A DNA stretch of 64,000 nucleotides from Eublepharis macularius. Its lineage: Eukaryota > Chordata > Lepidosauria > Squamata > Eublepharidae. The position numbers and the translations under genes are program-made. This document shows positions 27,001-35,388 of the stretch, one piece after another (positions within the stretch are counted from its first letter, which is position 1; each line of letters begins with the position of its first letter). The stretch lies in the NCBI RefSeq assembly GCF_028583425.1, contig NC_072801.1, positions 14,094,001-14,158,000 on the forward strand. Reading direction: 5' to 3'. The notes beneath the pieces are model-generated. The model searched no databases. It saw nothing but the letters and a program-made list of their open reading frames with translations, and was not told the origin of the DNA.

Positions 27001-30000
27001 CGGTACTTCTTCAAGTCCAGCATCCTGGCCAGTGTCCAGAGAGGGGTAGCTGATGAGCAGATGGACAACGAGCCGCAATTCAGTGCCATTATGCAGGTAT
27101 CAGGGGGGAACTCTTGCCATTTGCTAGTGGCTGCCATGCCTTGCTTGCTTTTGCCCAGAAGCAGGCAGTCCAGCTGCCAGCAGAAACAAGATCCTTGCTC
27201 AAATAGACCCCTTGGTCAGTTCCAGAAGGATTTCTTAGTGCGTTCCTTAAAAGAGGTCTTCCTGGTGGGAGTGTTCTATCTATTGCATTGCTTAACCTGC
27301 CCTTATTGCAAGAAGCTGGGGGTGGGCGGGACCGTGGCTCAGGAGAGCACCCCCTTGGCATGCAGACAGTCCCAGGGTCAGTCCCCAGCGTCTCCCATGA
27401 CAAGGCTCAGGGAGTAGATGTGGAAGACCTTTACCCCAGAGAGCCTGTCGGAGTAGACAAGACTGTCAGTCGGTCTGGTTTTGATATCAGGCTGCCATGT
27501 GTGTGAGCTCTGCAGACGGGGGTCACCTTTGACCATGTTGTCCTTGCAATTAGACAGCTTAGGCTGAGAGAGCATGGCTGGGCCAAATATGCCCATGAGC
27601 TTCATGGCGGAGGGTGGATTTGGACATGGGGTCTCCCGTGGCCCTAATCTGATGGTATAACCTGTGGGATACATTCGTTCTCTTGCGGCCTGAGAGCTGT
27701 GAGAAAACAGGGCCGTTGAAAAGGTGGCATAGCTCAAATGTGGCTCTGACACAACGTACGAGAGAAATGCAAGCTAGAATGCATTTTGCAGCTCTGTGCA
27801 CACTTCAAATTTCTTAGTAAGAGGAGGGCTTAAAAAGCACAGCTGCTCATTTTAACTCTGATTACACGAGTGAGAATGACATGCAATGTTGGGCACCCCT
27901 GTTGTGAGAATCGTAAGCCACCTCTTGGCTCAAATGAACCTGCTAGCTGTGAATTGCAGCCCTTTTCTTGCCCACTAGTTATTGAGGAGGTCTCATCTAA
28001 ACAGAAAACATATTGGTCTGTGAAAACATCCTCTCTCCAAGCGCTGTGAGCTGCTGTCTCCAGCATCATCCTTTATCTGGGATCTATTGAGAGGCTGTTG
28101 ATGTTTTTGTCTGGGGGGACATTCCCCCCCCCATCCAGCTCTTCAAATGCCTGCACTCTTACCACACACTTTCCCAAGTACTGGCCCTTCTGTTAATTTG
28201 TAAGCAGAATATGAGTTGGGGGCTGTAGTCCCCAAAGTGCCTGTCAACCCATGCTTGCTCCCAGCCAAGCCCAATCTGGCTCTTTGCCTTCTCAGCCAGC
28301 TTGCAGTTTTTGGGAAAGGGGCTCTTCCTTTAACATTGTGTGGGGTGGTAACATTGTGTGGGGTGGGGTGCCTGTATCCAGCTTGTCTGCCCGCTGCCAC
28401 CAGGGTCAGAGTGCAGCTTCTCTCCTACCTCTGACCATTCCCGTAATGCGTGCAGTTCATTGGGACCTGCCCTGTTGGTCCACCCTCTTATTCAACCAGC
28501 GATTTGAGGAGAACAGGAGAAAGGCCCTGTTCCAGCCCTGGCTTCATTCTTCTTCCCCTGGCGACTCAGTCTTGTCAGAGCAGGCCACTGAATCCCTCCC
28601 GTTCCTGCTTCTAGTGGTTGACGTTAGTAAAGAGACTGGCTCCCCAGCCCTGAGAGCGTGAGTTCTTTTAACATCAAGAAAACGGCTCTTCCATATGAAT
28701 CCATATCCTGGACATGTTCGAGGGGCCTCCAGCACCCACAAAACTAACCAGGAGTCTTGCGCAGTCGTAGCTCAGCAAATGGAAGGTGCCGCTGGACTCC
28801 TGCTTGTGGATCCGTCTCTGAAATTCGTACCTGATTTTTTTTTTTATTCATTGGCTTTTCCAAATAGCTAGCTTCTGCTGCGCAGTTAACTAGTGTTGGG
28901 AATGTGCGGTTCAAGGAAGCTCTCCAGGCAATGCTAAATCATGATGTTGAACACTTAAGTCAGCTCAAGCAAGCCACACGTTAGTGCCCTGAATCTAAAC
29001 AGCCAGAAGATGGAGGTCAGCCCAGTGAACTGAGAGTCGCTCTCTAGGAGCTTGACGGGTGTGTGTGGATGGCTTGCGCTCCATCGACGGCTGCTGAACT
29101 GGCCTGTTAGCCTTGGATGGCCAGCAGCCCAGCCGTTCTGCCATGACCTGAGAAGCTTTTCTGTTCTGTAGGCTTTCGGCCAGTCCTTCCTGCAACCCGA
29201 TATCCATCTGTTCAAGCAGAACCTGTGCTATCTGGAGACGCTGAACACAAAGCAGAAGCTGTACCACAAGGTGGGTCTCCCCCTAACACACACACACACC
29301 CACTTAGACTGTGGAAGATTTATACATGGGTCATCCAAAATGCTGTGAGAAAAGGCATACCGGTAGGCCCCCTCAAGTGCAGGAAATACTCCTATTATGC
29401 CAAAGCTAGGTGCTGCTTCCTTGATGGTATCCCAGGTACTAGCCTGCTCGTTGCTGCAAACAGCCCATTCCTTGGAGAGGGCCCTGTGGCTTCAAGGAGT
29501 TAACAGTTTTCAGTCCTTGTGAGGTCAGATAGACTGAAATGGAGGGGGGAGGGCTAGGCTGCGAAGATTCTTCAGGCCTGGGCTTCGCTTGGTGCCCGGG
29601 GGCTTCAAGAGAAGCCGTTTTGCGCAGCAGAAGGGTCTAGCATCAAGGCAGCGTCCGTGTGCCGCTGGAAATAGTTGTGTGGGCTTGTGGAAAACCCCAA
29701 CTGGGCTGTGTCTCTGCAGTCCTTCGTTCCCAGAGCATTCTACAAGATTAGGGTTCTTTTTGGAGGTGGGTCTTAAGGCTTCTTTTTTTCTTCTGTTCCT
29801 ATAGAAGATCTTTCGGACAACCATGCTCTTTCAGTTTGTGAATGTGCTGCTTCAAGTCTTGGTCCACAAGTCGCATGATCTCTTGCAAGAAGAAATCGGC
29901 ATTGCCATCTACAACATGGCCTCGGTGGACTTTGACAGTTTCTATTCAGCCTTCCTCCCTGAGTTCTTAGCCAGCTGTGATGGTGTTGATGCCAACCAGA

Positions 30001-30720
30001 AAAGTGTCCTTGGAAGGAACTTCAAAATGGACAGGGTAAGGCGGAGAGGGCAGGGCACTTGCCGCACCATCTCACCCTGGCCCTGAACTGCATGGGCACT
30101 CGCATAGCTGCAGGACATGCTTTGGCTGCTGTTTCCCTTCCCCCGCGGTGGGCCTGAGTAAAGAACGCCGACGCAGCAGCAGGCATGTCCCCTTGATCAG
30201 GGTGTGGCAAACGAGCTGCGTGTGTGCGGCCTCCCCAAAACAAAACGCCGTGCGTTGGCCGTGTCACTGAGCTCACGCGGGTGGTGTTCTCTTTCGCTTT
30301 ATTGCTGCTTCCCCCCCCTAAGCTACACTTCCTTTAAACACTCCAGCCTGCTCCCAGCCCCGCCCGGTGATATTTTGGTCCTCTCGGTTCTTAAACAGCT
30401 GAAATTGCCCAGGGTGACTGCAATTTAGAGCGCTGGAACAGGCCTCTCCCAGGCACTGGATTCATCTTGCTCCTTTGCCTGAAAGGCAAATGGTTTACAA
30501 AACGCTCTGAATAAGTACCGTCAGCAAACCTTTTGCGGCTCACTCGTGGAGTCCCAGCTGCTTCTGCTTGGACTTCAAGGGCTGATGGTGCTCTTTGCCT
30601 TTTGCCTCTTCTTTCCAGGACCTGCCATCATTCACCCAGAACGTGCACAGGCTAGTGAATGACTTGCGCTACTACAGACTCTGCAATGACAGCCTGCCCC
30701 CCGGGACCGTGAAGCTATAG
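1..30720 (+). CDS. XPO6: Exportin-6, 22 coding exons (5' end outside window)
   Basis: Exportin-6 is a RanGTP-dependent importin-beta-family export receptor that carries actin-profilin complexes out of the nucleus. Exons seen: <1-65, 521-718, 1403-1562, 2188-2265, 2787-3240, 5239-5365, 6546-6655, 8877-8985, 9414-9506, 17415-17484, 18681-18840, 19526-19618, 21569-21713, 22431-22577, 23727-23916, 24145-24300, 25411-25525, 25819-25990, 26935-27096, 29172-29270, 29805-30035, 30619-30720. All introns begin GT and end AG and phases join. About 1,077 codons are visible, which with roughly 47 missing N-terminal residues gives the usual length near 1,125. Recognisable stretches include WLGVPSQDKMEIRSCLPK, YIEKFTDFLRLFVSVHLRR, QVGVPFTEQ-type HEAT segments (QMGVPFTEQVIQTFLNMF) and the C-terminal end LCNDSLPPGTVKL. 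No break is seen in the coding sequence. Intron 9 is stretched by a 6.1 kb DIRS insertion. Confidence 0.97.
66..6545 (+). other. XPO6 introns 1-6, few recognisable elements
   Basis: Introns 66-520, 719-1402, 1563-2187, 2266-2786, 3241-5238 and 5366-6545. I see no gene or clear repeat copy in them. Small items: a short C-run near 3,430, a 50-bp AT-rich imperfect palindrome with 12-bp matching ends at 3575-3624, and a CA/CG-alternating microsatellite near 6,033-6,067. Confidence 0.5.
7296..7536. mobile_element. Penelope-type fold-back repeat with perfect 103-bp arms
   Basis: Left arm 7330-7432 and right arm 7434-7536 are exact reverse complements over all 103 bases, with one base between them. 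Each arm carries the same tail seen at 38,940, 53,160, 57,500 and 57,785 in this window (shared words GGTGCTACTGGACTC and GCTTATGC). A further 34 bases (GAGGAGTTAGCCGTGTTAG and on) lie outside the left arm. On + the right arm has CTGATGA 7449-7455, a GAGAA/TTCTC stem and GAAA 7472-7475, the order of a hammerhead core; the left arm carries it on the - strand. Assignment to Penelope-like elements is inference from this core and from the fold-back form known in that group. The arms have no differences, so the structure is young or gene-converted. Confidence 0.7.
9795..9955 (-). repeat. tRNA-type SINE fragment (tail side)
   Basis: Reads ...TATCCCATTCTTCC... then CCTTTGAGGTAGGTTAAG and a CTGCCCTAGGGTC segment, matching the body of the SINE family at 38,010-38,232 and 39,948-40,144. 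The tRNA-like head is missing or too decayed to see. Confidence 0.45.
10905..11130 (-). repeat. tRNA-type SINE, decayed copy
   Basis: Contains CAACCCTATGAGGTAGG, then GGCCCCAGGTCACCCAGCAAG and a TTTCCATGGCACGGTGGGGA segment, the same order as the minus-strand SINE copies at 38,010 and 39,948. It lies about 130 bases before the DIRS insertion. Confidence 0.5.
11259..11458 (+). repeat. DIRS left inverted terminal repeat
   Basis: Matches the reverse complement of 17132-17330 almost base for base. The outermost 20-odd bases differ from the right end, as usual in DIRS elements. Inside it are GACTGCGCAGGCGCAGG (NRF1-like) and GGTCACGTGATC (E-box CACGTG). Confidence 0.88.
11643..13802 (+). CDS. DIRS gag-like ORF1
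   Basis: An open frame of about 719 codons from the ATG at 11643. The N-terminus has a Cys/His-rich, zinc-finger-like block (CLQC, then ELCLFC, then HNVTACKIC within the first 45 residues). It is followed by a long Ser/Pro/Arg-rich low-complexity region, then a conserved-looking globular part from about residue 380 (EDLRIYADQMARMAKALEM onward), and a Gln/Arg/Tyr-rich basic C-terminus (about residues 645-719) suited to nucleic-acid binding. The function as a structural nucleic-acid-binding protein is inferred from its position in the element. Confidence 0.8.
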   Translation: MASKALFKHCLQCHTKMAKTDGHELCLFCLGETHNVTACKICQGFTSKARQERKARLNSSLWQKVMSGGAPLPSSKAGPSPSAERHSRAGSVASARSGSKPRPPSTSASRAASPAQGPVRPPRSASSTRSDPRPTSEPRILVPSPRSEPTSGSVPMKPKRSKPRSPSKVRSASVPRSSSEPAKKKKKTKHHRSPRPAPQEEVIVLPHTPSPHLGSPEPEDITVPVPDPMAFETVPAEFSSGPEPSPHRRSRPSLPLRSPRLEPSPSPRRSRPSPARPSPPPVGRERHGSGDSVRSVRSTASRHRQASYLPSPYRCQWEGAPAGFSVSEPRPSTSRSAWAPPPLQVPESQLGSDEEDVESFGGYQSESWSEPSPAEELVPSADSPFEDLRIYADQMARMAKALEMDISSAVPQTKDKLLKRIYGDNPAYVGFPMLEGIEEIVEKVWQVPCDQPPTSKRIEQLYKIKQGTWPALVKHPPPSSLVTEEFNPRRSGHSSVPADKEGKKLDAMGRRQYIVSSLGLRIANYQTIMAGYQLYLWEKLASYTRDLPPEQKAVVSLLQTEAVRLSKQQMNAGSHAADTAARGMASAVVLRRHSWLRSTALSQEVRSRVESMPFEGDSLFSKSTDETLKKKKEDRQTARSLGLAPADKPSSRSRYAPRSGPYHYQGRYQQQRPGYHQYPAYQQRPYPPAQQQRRRRPFKPRQAQQPAQQKDQQGAGRQY
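13977..15695 (+). CDS. DIRS reverse transcriptase / RNase H
   Basis: About 572 codons from the ATG at 13977; the same frame is open some way upstream of it. Reverse-transcriptase blocks are clear: FFLVPKKDGGLRPILDLRGL near residue 35, LDLKDAYFHV near residue 83, and the catalytic YLDDWL near residue 145. An RNase H part follows (TTDASLLGWGAYCG, then LELRAIRFAL, then VQTDNTTAMYY, then HVAGSDNARADALSR). The C-terminal part (VIDVFATAATTKAH, then MFPPFPLIPRVL) resembles the segment annotated in DIRS elements as a Dam-like methyltransferase; that last assignment is tentative. Confidence 0.9.
   Translation: MAELDAEIVSLLAKGAVEELPYEDSVKGFFSRFFLVPKKDGGLRPILDLRGLNAFLKVTKFQMVTLAAVIALLKQGDWFAVLDLKDAYFHVGIRKEHRKYLSFVYRQRVFRYKVLPFGLSTAPRVFTKCVAPVVSFLREEGCTIFPYLDDWLIVAESESRLVQDIGLVLSTCQRLGLLVNLEKSKLVPSCKVSYIGALLDSVEGKALLPLERARSLRGLVSMFKRNRFQSVRTIQCLLGHMAAATSVVPFARLRMRPLQNWFVRRYDALLHPPSLKFSIPRVILSSLDWWLSDDNLFRGTPFGYQHHDITVTTDASLLGWGAYCGDVSVQDVWSDREKTLHINVLELRAIRFALVSLTALLRNRHVLVQTDNTTAMYYVNQQGGTVSMALCREATLTWQWAIKNGVSLRAIHVAGSDNARADALSRAPLLDHEWELNGECVGPIFRMWGHPVIDVFATAATTKAHTFCSRAGSDPLSIGDAFQFTWTQGLHYMFPPFPLIPRVLCKIEEDGTDCILVAPFWPRQVWFPKLLRMSQRTYVSLPPRQDLLLNGSLVHHDPRKLHLTAWRIVPPR
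15146..16711 (+). CDS. DIRS tyrosine recombinase
   Basis: The open frame overlaps the end of the RT/RNase H frame in another phase, an arrangement known for DIRS elements. The recombinase proper starts near 15,700 (VLLNARRPSTRRAYAAKW, a core-binding domain). The catalytic set of the lambda-integrase fold is visible: Arg in SARRVSELSAL, His and Arg in HVRAHSTRSQASS, and the Tyr in VRHYAVD. It would join a circular DNA copy into the genome, which explains the lack of a target duplication and of an integrase. The true start of translation is not clear from the sequence. Confidence 0.85.
   Translation: MPGSHTHLAVGYQERRVAPCYTRGWVRQCPGRCPQQGPVTRPRVGTERRVRWADLPDVGSSSDRRVRHCGDHQGPHVLFQGRERPPLYWGCLPVYVDAGLALHVSSIPLDSQGPVQDRGGRDGLHPGGPLLATAGLVPEAPADVPTDICQSAPSARPSPEREPGPPRSQEAAPNGLADRSSPIGFTDEVQRVLLNARRPSTRRAYAAKWRRFELWALARGVVPDNSPLGVVFEYLCHLRGLGLKASSLKVHLAAISAAHTRVEGATVFSHPQSRQFLKGMYNLYPPVSAPVPQWSLSLVLSRLMLPPFEPMATCPLDMLSYKVAFLVAVTSARRVSELSALRSDPPFLVFHPNKVVLRPCLGFLPKVVSAFHLSQDISLPAFFPQPSSKGEKALHSLDLKRALAYYLDRTKEFRSCPHLFVCFGAKDKGNRASSQTLSRWIVTAISKAYSLAGVACPLHVRAHSTRSQASSSALLRGVPLVNICKAATWSSADTFVRHYAVDVNAEQDVSVAKAVLHSLFS
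16943..17033. repeat. DIRS internal complementary region
   Basis: 16943-16976 is the reverse complement of the left end from 11259 inward. 16977-17033 continues directly as the reverse complement of the right end from 17357 inward. The two outer ends are therefore represented here joined head to head, which marks the outer limits of the element. Confidence 0.85.
17132..17357 (-). repeat. DIRS right inverted terminal repeat
   Basis: Inverted partner of 11259-11458. It is slightly longer because its outer end (ACAGGTATGTTAACCCTGTT) has no match at the left end but does match the internal complementary region. Confidence 0.88.
17522..17770. mobile_element. hAT-type MITE, family A, copy 1
   Basis: Ends CGGGGCTTTTTTTC and GAAAAAAAGCCCTG are inverted repeats (CAG start, as in hAT). 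Flanks AGTATACT and CGTATACT agree at 7 of 8 bases, the hAT duplication length. The inside is itself an inverted repeat: AGACAGAGGGGAGTTTAGAT and its complement flank a short GC-rich centre. No coding capacity. Lies in XPO6 intron 10. Confidence 0.8.
19309..19372 (+). repeat. tRNA-type SINE head fragment
   Basis: GGTGGCTCAGTGATGGAGGC, then TTTGCATGCACAGGG and AGATTCAATCC (box-B like) match the head of the SINE at 26,121. The body is absent. Confidence 0.5.
20670..21270 (-). mobile_element. Penelope-like element, 5'-truncated, with GIY-YIG endonuclease end
   Basis: On the - strand, from about 21,260 to the TGA near 20,870, one frame reads SAVAEHSLTQTGHSI, then YFVRLHREAIEIHKHKQNFN. This is the C-terminal part of the GIY-YIG endonuclease domain of Penelope-like retroelements, with the conserved Glu of the REAIEI segment. 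Downstream (20,795-20,670) is the characteristic tail with a hammerhead core and the ACGGCCGTGAAAGCCTTCGAC end. The reverse transcriptase is missing, so this is a 5'-truncated insertion in XPO6 intron 12. The frame is open over about 125 codons. Confidence 0.85.
20756..20796 (-). ncRNA. Hammerhead ribozyme motif in Penelope tail
   Basis: On the - strand: CTGAAGA (20793-20787), one extra T, helix II GCCAGC (20785-20780) pairing with GCTGGC (20772-20767), GAAA (20766-20763), then CG and TC (20762-20759). Helix I is CCT before the core and AGG after it. Helix III is reduced to the self-complementary ACGT, as reported for Penelope hammerheads, which act as dimers. Predicted cleavage is after C at 20759. 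Activity is not shown by the sequence; the extra base before helix II departs from the usual consensus. Confidence 0.65.
22578..25410 (+). other. XPO6 introns 14-16, no recognised repeat
   Basis: Introns 22578-23726, 23917-24144 and 24301-25410. I see no gene, RNA or repeat family I can name, only ordinary non-coding sequence. Confidence 0.4.
26121..26330 (+). repeat. tRNA-derived SINE (alanine-tRNA-like head)
   Basis: The head GGGGCCATGGCTCAGAGG carries a box-A-like stretch and CAGGTTCAGTCCC a box-B-like stretch. The body ends GGCAGCTTCATGTATGTTC. Copies at 27,325 (+) and 44,318 (-) share head and body. The pol III boxes place it as a tRNA-derived SINE. It lies in XPO6 intron 18. Confidence 0.75.
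27325..27500 (+). repeat. tRNA-derived SINE, same family as 26,121
   Basis: Head GGGACCGTGGCTCAGGAGAG, then CTTGGCATGCAG and CAGTCCCCAGCG. The body keeps AAGACCTTTACCCCAGAGA. It is more decayed than the copy at 26,121. Confidence 0.65.
27501..29171 (+). other. Rest of XPO6 intron 19, nothing recognised
   Basis: No gene or named repeat seen. A short tandem of ACATTGTGTGGGGTGG occurs twice near 28,332-28,367. Confidence 0.35.
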
Positions 30721-31310
30721 TCCCCAGCACGAGGCCTTGGGCTCCAGTTGGTGTCGAGAGCAGACCTGCCCTCTTCGCATCACCACTGCCTCTGCAGGAC
30801 GCAGCATCTTGCATGCGGGCCACGCACCGGAGCTGCACGCCGCGCACACAACACACACCACACCCTCCCTCGCCCTCCCCATCTTTCTTTCTCAGTTCTC
30901 CCTGCGGCTCAGTTGGCAGCTCCCTTTTCCTGCAGGGTGTCTTAAGGCCAGCCACAGGCCATTCCTCCCGCTGGGCGTTCTCGTCTTAACTCCCCCCAGC
31001 ATTCAGTCGTGTCAGCAGGTTTTGGTGACTGGTTTTGTGCATCAATCATGAGGCAGAAACGCCAAAGACTACTTCAGATGTTCCCACCTTCGCGTCATTC
31101 CACCTGCCTTCCCTCTCTGGCCATTGGGAGAGGGATGCCCCCCCTCCACCCCCCTGTTGGTTTTTGAATTGCCTTGAAGCTTCCCTGCTATTGGTGGGGG
31201 GGGGGTTTAGAAAGAGACTTTGGGGTTTTTTTAAATATACATTTTTCTCATCATTTCATTGTGATACTAAAATGTGCTTAATGGAAATAAAAAGTGCTTA
31301 CTTTGTTGTT
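30721..31310 (+). other. XPO6: XPO6 3' UTR with polyadenylation signal
   Basis: Sequence between the XPO6 stop and a canonical AATAAA at 31286-31291, followed about 20 bases on by a T/G-rich stretch. The 3' end near 31,310 is inferred from the signal only. No repeat is recognised inside it apart from a G-run near 31,195-31,207. Confidence 0.6.
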
Positions 31311-31484
31311 CTAAACGGGTCTGCTTAATTTCCCTTTGAGGCTAGAAAGACACAAGGGGTTTGCTTTCCTGGGCAGGCAGAATCCTTGGTACTTGTTAGT
31401 ATCATATAAGATGATGCTATGCTAGAGCTTTGTTTTTGAAAGGGATTCAGAGACACTATCTTGGTAATCCTTAACAGCCTCATC

Positions 31485-31800
31485 ACATAGAATCATAGTG
31501 TTGGAAGGGACCTCTAGGGTCATCTAGTCCAACCCCCTGCACAATGCAGGAAATGCACAAATACCTCGCCACCCCCACCCCTCCACTCCTAGTGACCCTT
31601 GTTCCATGCCCAGAAGATGGCAAAACACCGTCAGGATCCCTAGCCAAACTGGCCTGGGGAGAATTGCTACCTGACCCCAAGGTGGCGATTGTCATTACCC
31701 TGGGCATGTAAGAAGGGGCCACAAGAACTAAACACTGACGTAACCCTTCCTGCCCTCCTCTCACAATCTGTCTAGGTTCACAGAATCAGCACTGCTGTCT
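31485..31800 (+). repeat. CR1-like LINE tail
   Basis: Begins AGAATCATAGTGTTGGAAGG, then CATCTAGTCCAACCCCCTGC, the well-known amniote CR1 3'-end words. It shares about 300 bases with the copy at 56,803-57,130, including CCCAGAAGATGGCAAAACAC. Confidence 0.7.
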
Positions 31801-33519
31801 GCTTTAAAACCTCTGAAGAAGGGGAGCCCCCATAGGCCACCAATATTAGCCCACATTGCTGATGGGGAGAAAATGAGGCTGAGAGAGCAGCTTACCTAAG
31901 GCTGGCTGGCTGGGGGGGCAAAGTGACATGTGGACCAGGGAGTTTTCTGGGCTGCGGCTCGCCACTCTGCTTCCCCAGATCCCAATTAGATTAGGTTAGA
32001 CAGTTGAATTAATTAGATCGGATGGACCGAAAAGACGCCCCGATTAATCAGGCAGATGTTTAAACTTTTTTAAAGTACTTCCAAAAGTTGTAGAGAACAA
32101 ATTCCATTGTAGATGAGGCATTCCCTCCTGTGTGACGTCTACGATGCTTGTGATCTGTCTTCCCTCTAAGGAGCACAGGAGGGGCCTATGTGGTTCCACT
32201 TTCCCATGTTATCTTTACAACTACCTGGTAAGGTAAGGTAAGAGAATAAGCAGCCAAAGATTACCCTGTGAGCTTCCTAGTAGAGGGGAGATCTTTGTGA
32301 TCCTAGTCCCATGTTCACACTATCAAATCACACTGGCTTGTTAATCCTCATTCATCTTTACCACAAACAACCCTGTAAAGTAGGCCAGTGTTGGAATCCT
32401 CATATTGGACCTAGTGAGCTTGTGGCTGTGTTTTTAAGTTTTAAATGGGGGTATTCCTTGTTCATTCTCTTAACTGCTCTTTTGGTTCCCATAATGTTCC
32501 ACCTTACGGGCATAGTTCTGTTTCTGCCGTGAAGGGCCTTTGCCAGCCAGTGCTGTGGTGCGCTTAGGCATCCCTCTATATCCCTGTCAAAGGACTGCAT
32601 CAAACGCTGTCTGGATCTTTAAAGGCCTCTTTGCACTTTCATACCCATACAGTATAGAAACTGCAAGCCCTGATTTCTAAACCAGTTCCCTGTTTGGATT
32701 ATCTGAGGCATTGCCCTGCATGTCCCTGGCCCACTTGTGAGGGTCACTCTTGCAAAAATGCCTATCACGGTAGCATGTTTACTCACAATGGATCAACAGA
32801 TCAAGGGCTCAGCTTTGGAAAGCATCCCAGGCTACATGCTGGAGAGACCGCTCGCCTCATTTCCCTAGAAGTGCCAGAGCTTTATGTGCGGTCTTAAAAT
32901 GGGGCCTCCCTTGCATAGGTTAGCTCTTGTAAAACTTAAGCTTCTTGAATGCTCTTAAACTGATCGTGTTCCTCTTACTTCTACCAGAGGTGTGGTGGCT
33001 CTGTAAACACTGGATCAGTTCCCAAAAGCTACTCTAGTTTGGTTGATACCCGTCTAGGACATGGGCAAGCGAATGTCACACGCGGGTCTGCCTGTGCTTT
33101 TAAGGGTTCCAAGGCTCTTCCTGCTGGGCATTCTTAAGACGTAACGTCTGTTTAAAATGTACTGATTTTTTCTTACAGCAACGACTTTCCTGTAGGAAAA
33201 AAATTATTGACTTGTCAATACATTTCTGCAGCTGTTCACATTTTGCAGAATCAGCCCAAGGAAAGATGGGTTTCTGACCCCAAGAGCTTATGATCATGGT
33301 CCTCCGTTGGGCAGACAACTGGCCCCAAATAGCGGCAAGAAAGCAGCTTCCCGAGTCCTGTGATGGAGGGAAGGTGGGACAGAAACGACAGCAAATGTTA
33401 GCAAACGTGTGGGCTTGCTACTAAATCTAATTTGGGTTCAGCACCACAGGAGTAAGCCAAGGACTGCGTTGCAAAGTTCTTACACACTGTGGCCAAGTGA
33501 GAACCTTTTAGCCTACCTG
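31801..33519. other. Intergenic stretch, little recognised
   Basis: Between XPO6 and NME4. A SINE-like scrap lies near 32,200-32,300 (TACCTGGTAAGGTAAGG, then CCTGTGAGCTTCC). I see nothing else I can name. Confidence 0.35.
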
Positions 33520-33700
33520 TCCTCCAAGGAGCAGGGTGGGGGTGGCTTACGGAGTTGTTCTATTTGAGCTTCTGAACAACTCCGTGATGTAGGCTGGGCT
33601 GCAGAGGACTGGCCCACGGTCTCCCAGGGAGCTCCATAGCTAAGTGTAGGGGACTGAACCCAGGTTTCCCTAATCAAAGCACTACATGCCTTAATGCAAA
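33520..33700 (-). repeat. tRNA-type SINE, decayed copy
   Basis: Reads CTCCAAGGAGCAGGG, then CAACTCCGTGATGTAGGCTG, then CTGAACCCAGGTTTCCCTAA, the order of the minus-strand SINEs near 38,010 and 39,948. Confidence 0.4.
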
Positions 33701-33837
33701 TCTTTGGAGACGGCATGCCAGGCAGCACAAGACACTGGAGAGAGTTGTCAAGATTGCCTTTGAGTAGCAAAGAGGGGTAGGTTATAAAAGGAGGTCTGTC
33801 GGGGAAGGAAGGATCAAACATGGTAAAAAAGGGTTCT

Positions 33838-34560
33838 GAAGAACTTTTTTTAAAATTATATTTTATTCAACGTTTTCAGTAATTTTTTAAAACAATAACC
33901 AATTAACGTAGAATATTACATACAACAATCAGAAAAGTACACCTGTTACATGGTTCAATATTCATTATTCAGTTGGCTGTTATTCAGAATGGCTGTTGTG
34001 TGACAAAGATATATAGGAAAAGCTCTGTTAAAATTTTTCCAGGTTTGGTTACTGCTTAGTGATGATCATATTAATGTGCCAACCGGTATCATAAGTATGC
34101 TAGGGAGTAGTAGAGGTCATGTTCGCTCCTTGCATTTGTCATATTTTCATCTTTTGTTAAGTAATCTAGAATTGGGGACCATTGCTCCAGAAGGTGGGAT
34201 TTATAGTTTTGGTTTTCTCTTTGGGCAAGTTGATCCGAAAGTTTTTCCATTATAAAATGGTCCCAAATTCGGGATTGCCAATTAGAGACTGTCAGTGTGG
34301 ATTTTTGTTTCCAATTGGAAGCTATAATTAGTTTTGCAATTGCTAATGATGTGAGCATTAGATTTATTCTGATTTTTGGAATCCTTGGATCTTTCCAGTG
34401 GCTCAGTAAAATTACTTCATATGTTCTAGGTATTACATACCCAAAAATAAACTCTTTATTTCCTTAATTACTTTATCCCAGAACGCAACTTTGGCCTTGG
34501 AATCTGAGTCCACCAAAGTCCATTGAACGTACAAGCCCAACTCAAACGGGCTTTGGGCAG
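33838..34560 (-). mobile_element. L1-type LINE 3' fragment (ORF2 C-terminus and tail)
   Basis: On the - strand, a frame ending near 34,089 reads LTSLAIAKLIIASNWKQKS, then RIWDHFIMEKLSDQLAQREN, the pattern of the C-terminal region of L1 ORF2. Upstream is HWKDPRIPKIRINLM. An A/T-rich tail follows to 33,838. The rest of the element is absent, as in the common 5' truncation of LINE insertions. Confidence 0.7.
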
Positions 34561-34981
34561 TGACGTTTTCACTGTTCCTCTAAGTGGCCTGTCTACCGCT
34601 GTGCTTGTCATTTTAGTTAACAGCTTGAATGGTCCTGGGAGTTGGCTGCAGGGAAAACAGAAGAGAGGATGAAGCAGGTTTCTGTTATTTAAGCAGCAGA
34701 AGTGAGTGCCAAGAGGGGAGAAAAATACACTGTCCTTGACATAGTGCTAATATTTTTATGTCCTGGGAGCAACAAACTCCCAGTGGACGAAGCAGTTTGT
34801 CCTCTCAACTGTCGCCAGTTCAGGGTTACAGATCAGTACCCGAGGAGGCGGTGGGGATCTGTATTTTTCCCCAGCAGGCTTGGCTATGCATTGGGTCCAA
34901 AAATGACGTTGACTACAAGCCATTAACAGGCCACCAACCTTTAGAAGTGGCCCATATCCTTCTGATCATCAAGTGGCAGGT

Positions 34982-35388
34982 TCAGCTGTTCCCTTTCGTT
35001 TCCTGCCGTAGTTCAAACCACCCACTTTCTTCATGCCCCGCTCTTCCCAGTTTGCAGAAATAGGGCCACCCCTTCGGGTCCTTACTTGAGCCAGCCACGA
35101 CTGCCGACATCGCTTGGTGGGGGACGTTGCAGAGAATCTCTGTTGCGAATGAGCAGAAACCATGGCGGCCTCTTCCACTGCTTATGGGGCGGAGATGCTC
35201 AGGGTTAAGGAAGAAGTTCCATGTGCCCTGCTTCCTTATGACATAGGAGAACAACTCCTTGACCTTGGCTTGAACCTCCACTTGAGCCAAAGCAAGCGTG
35301 GCGTTTGGCGCTGGTTGTGCGGACAGAATGGGTAGAGCCTGCTTTCTTATACGCCTGGTGTCCCCTCTCAATTTAGATGTTTTTGTAG
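34982..35388 (-). other. Unrecognised open stretch, possible gene relic
   Basis: On the - strand a frame is open for about 130 codons without an ATG at its head; it includes RIRKQALPILSAQPAPN and QVEVQAKVKELFSYVIRKQ. The composition is protein-like and no splice sites fit clearly. I do not recognise the protein. It could be a processed-pseudogene remnant or part of an unknown repeat, or chance. Confidence 0.2.
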
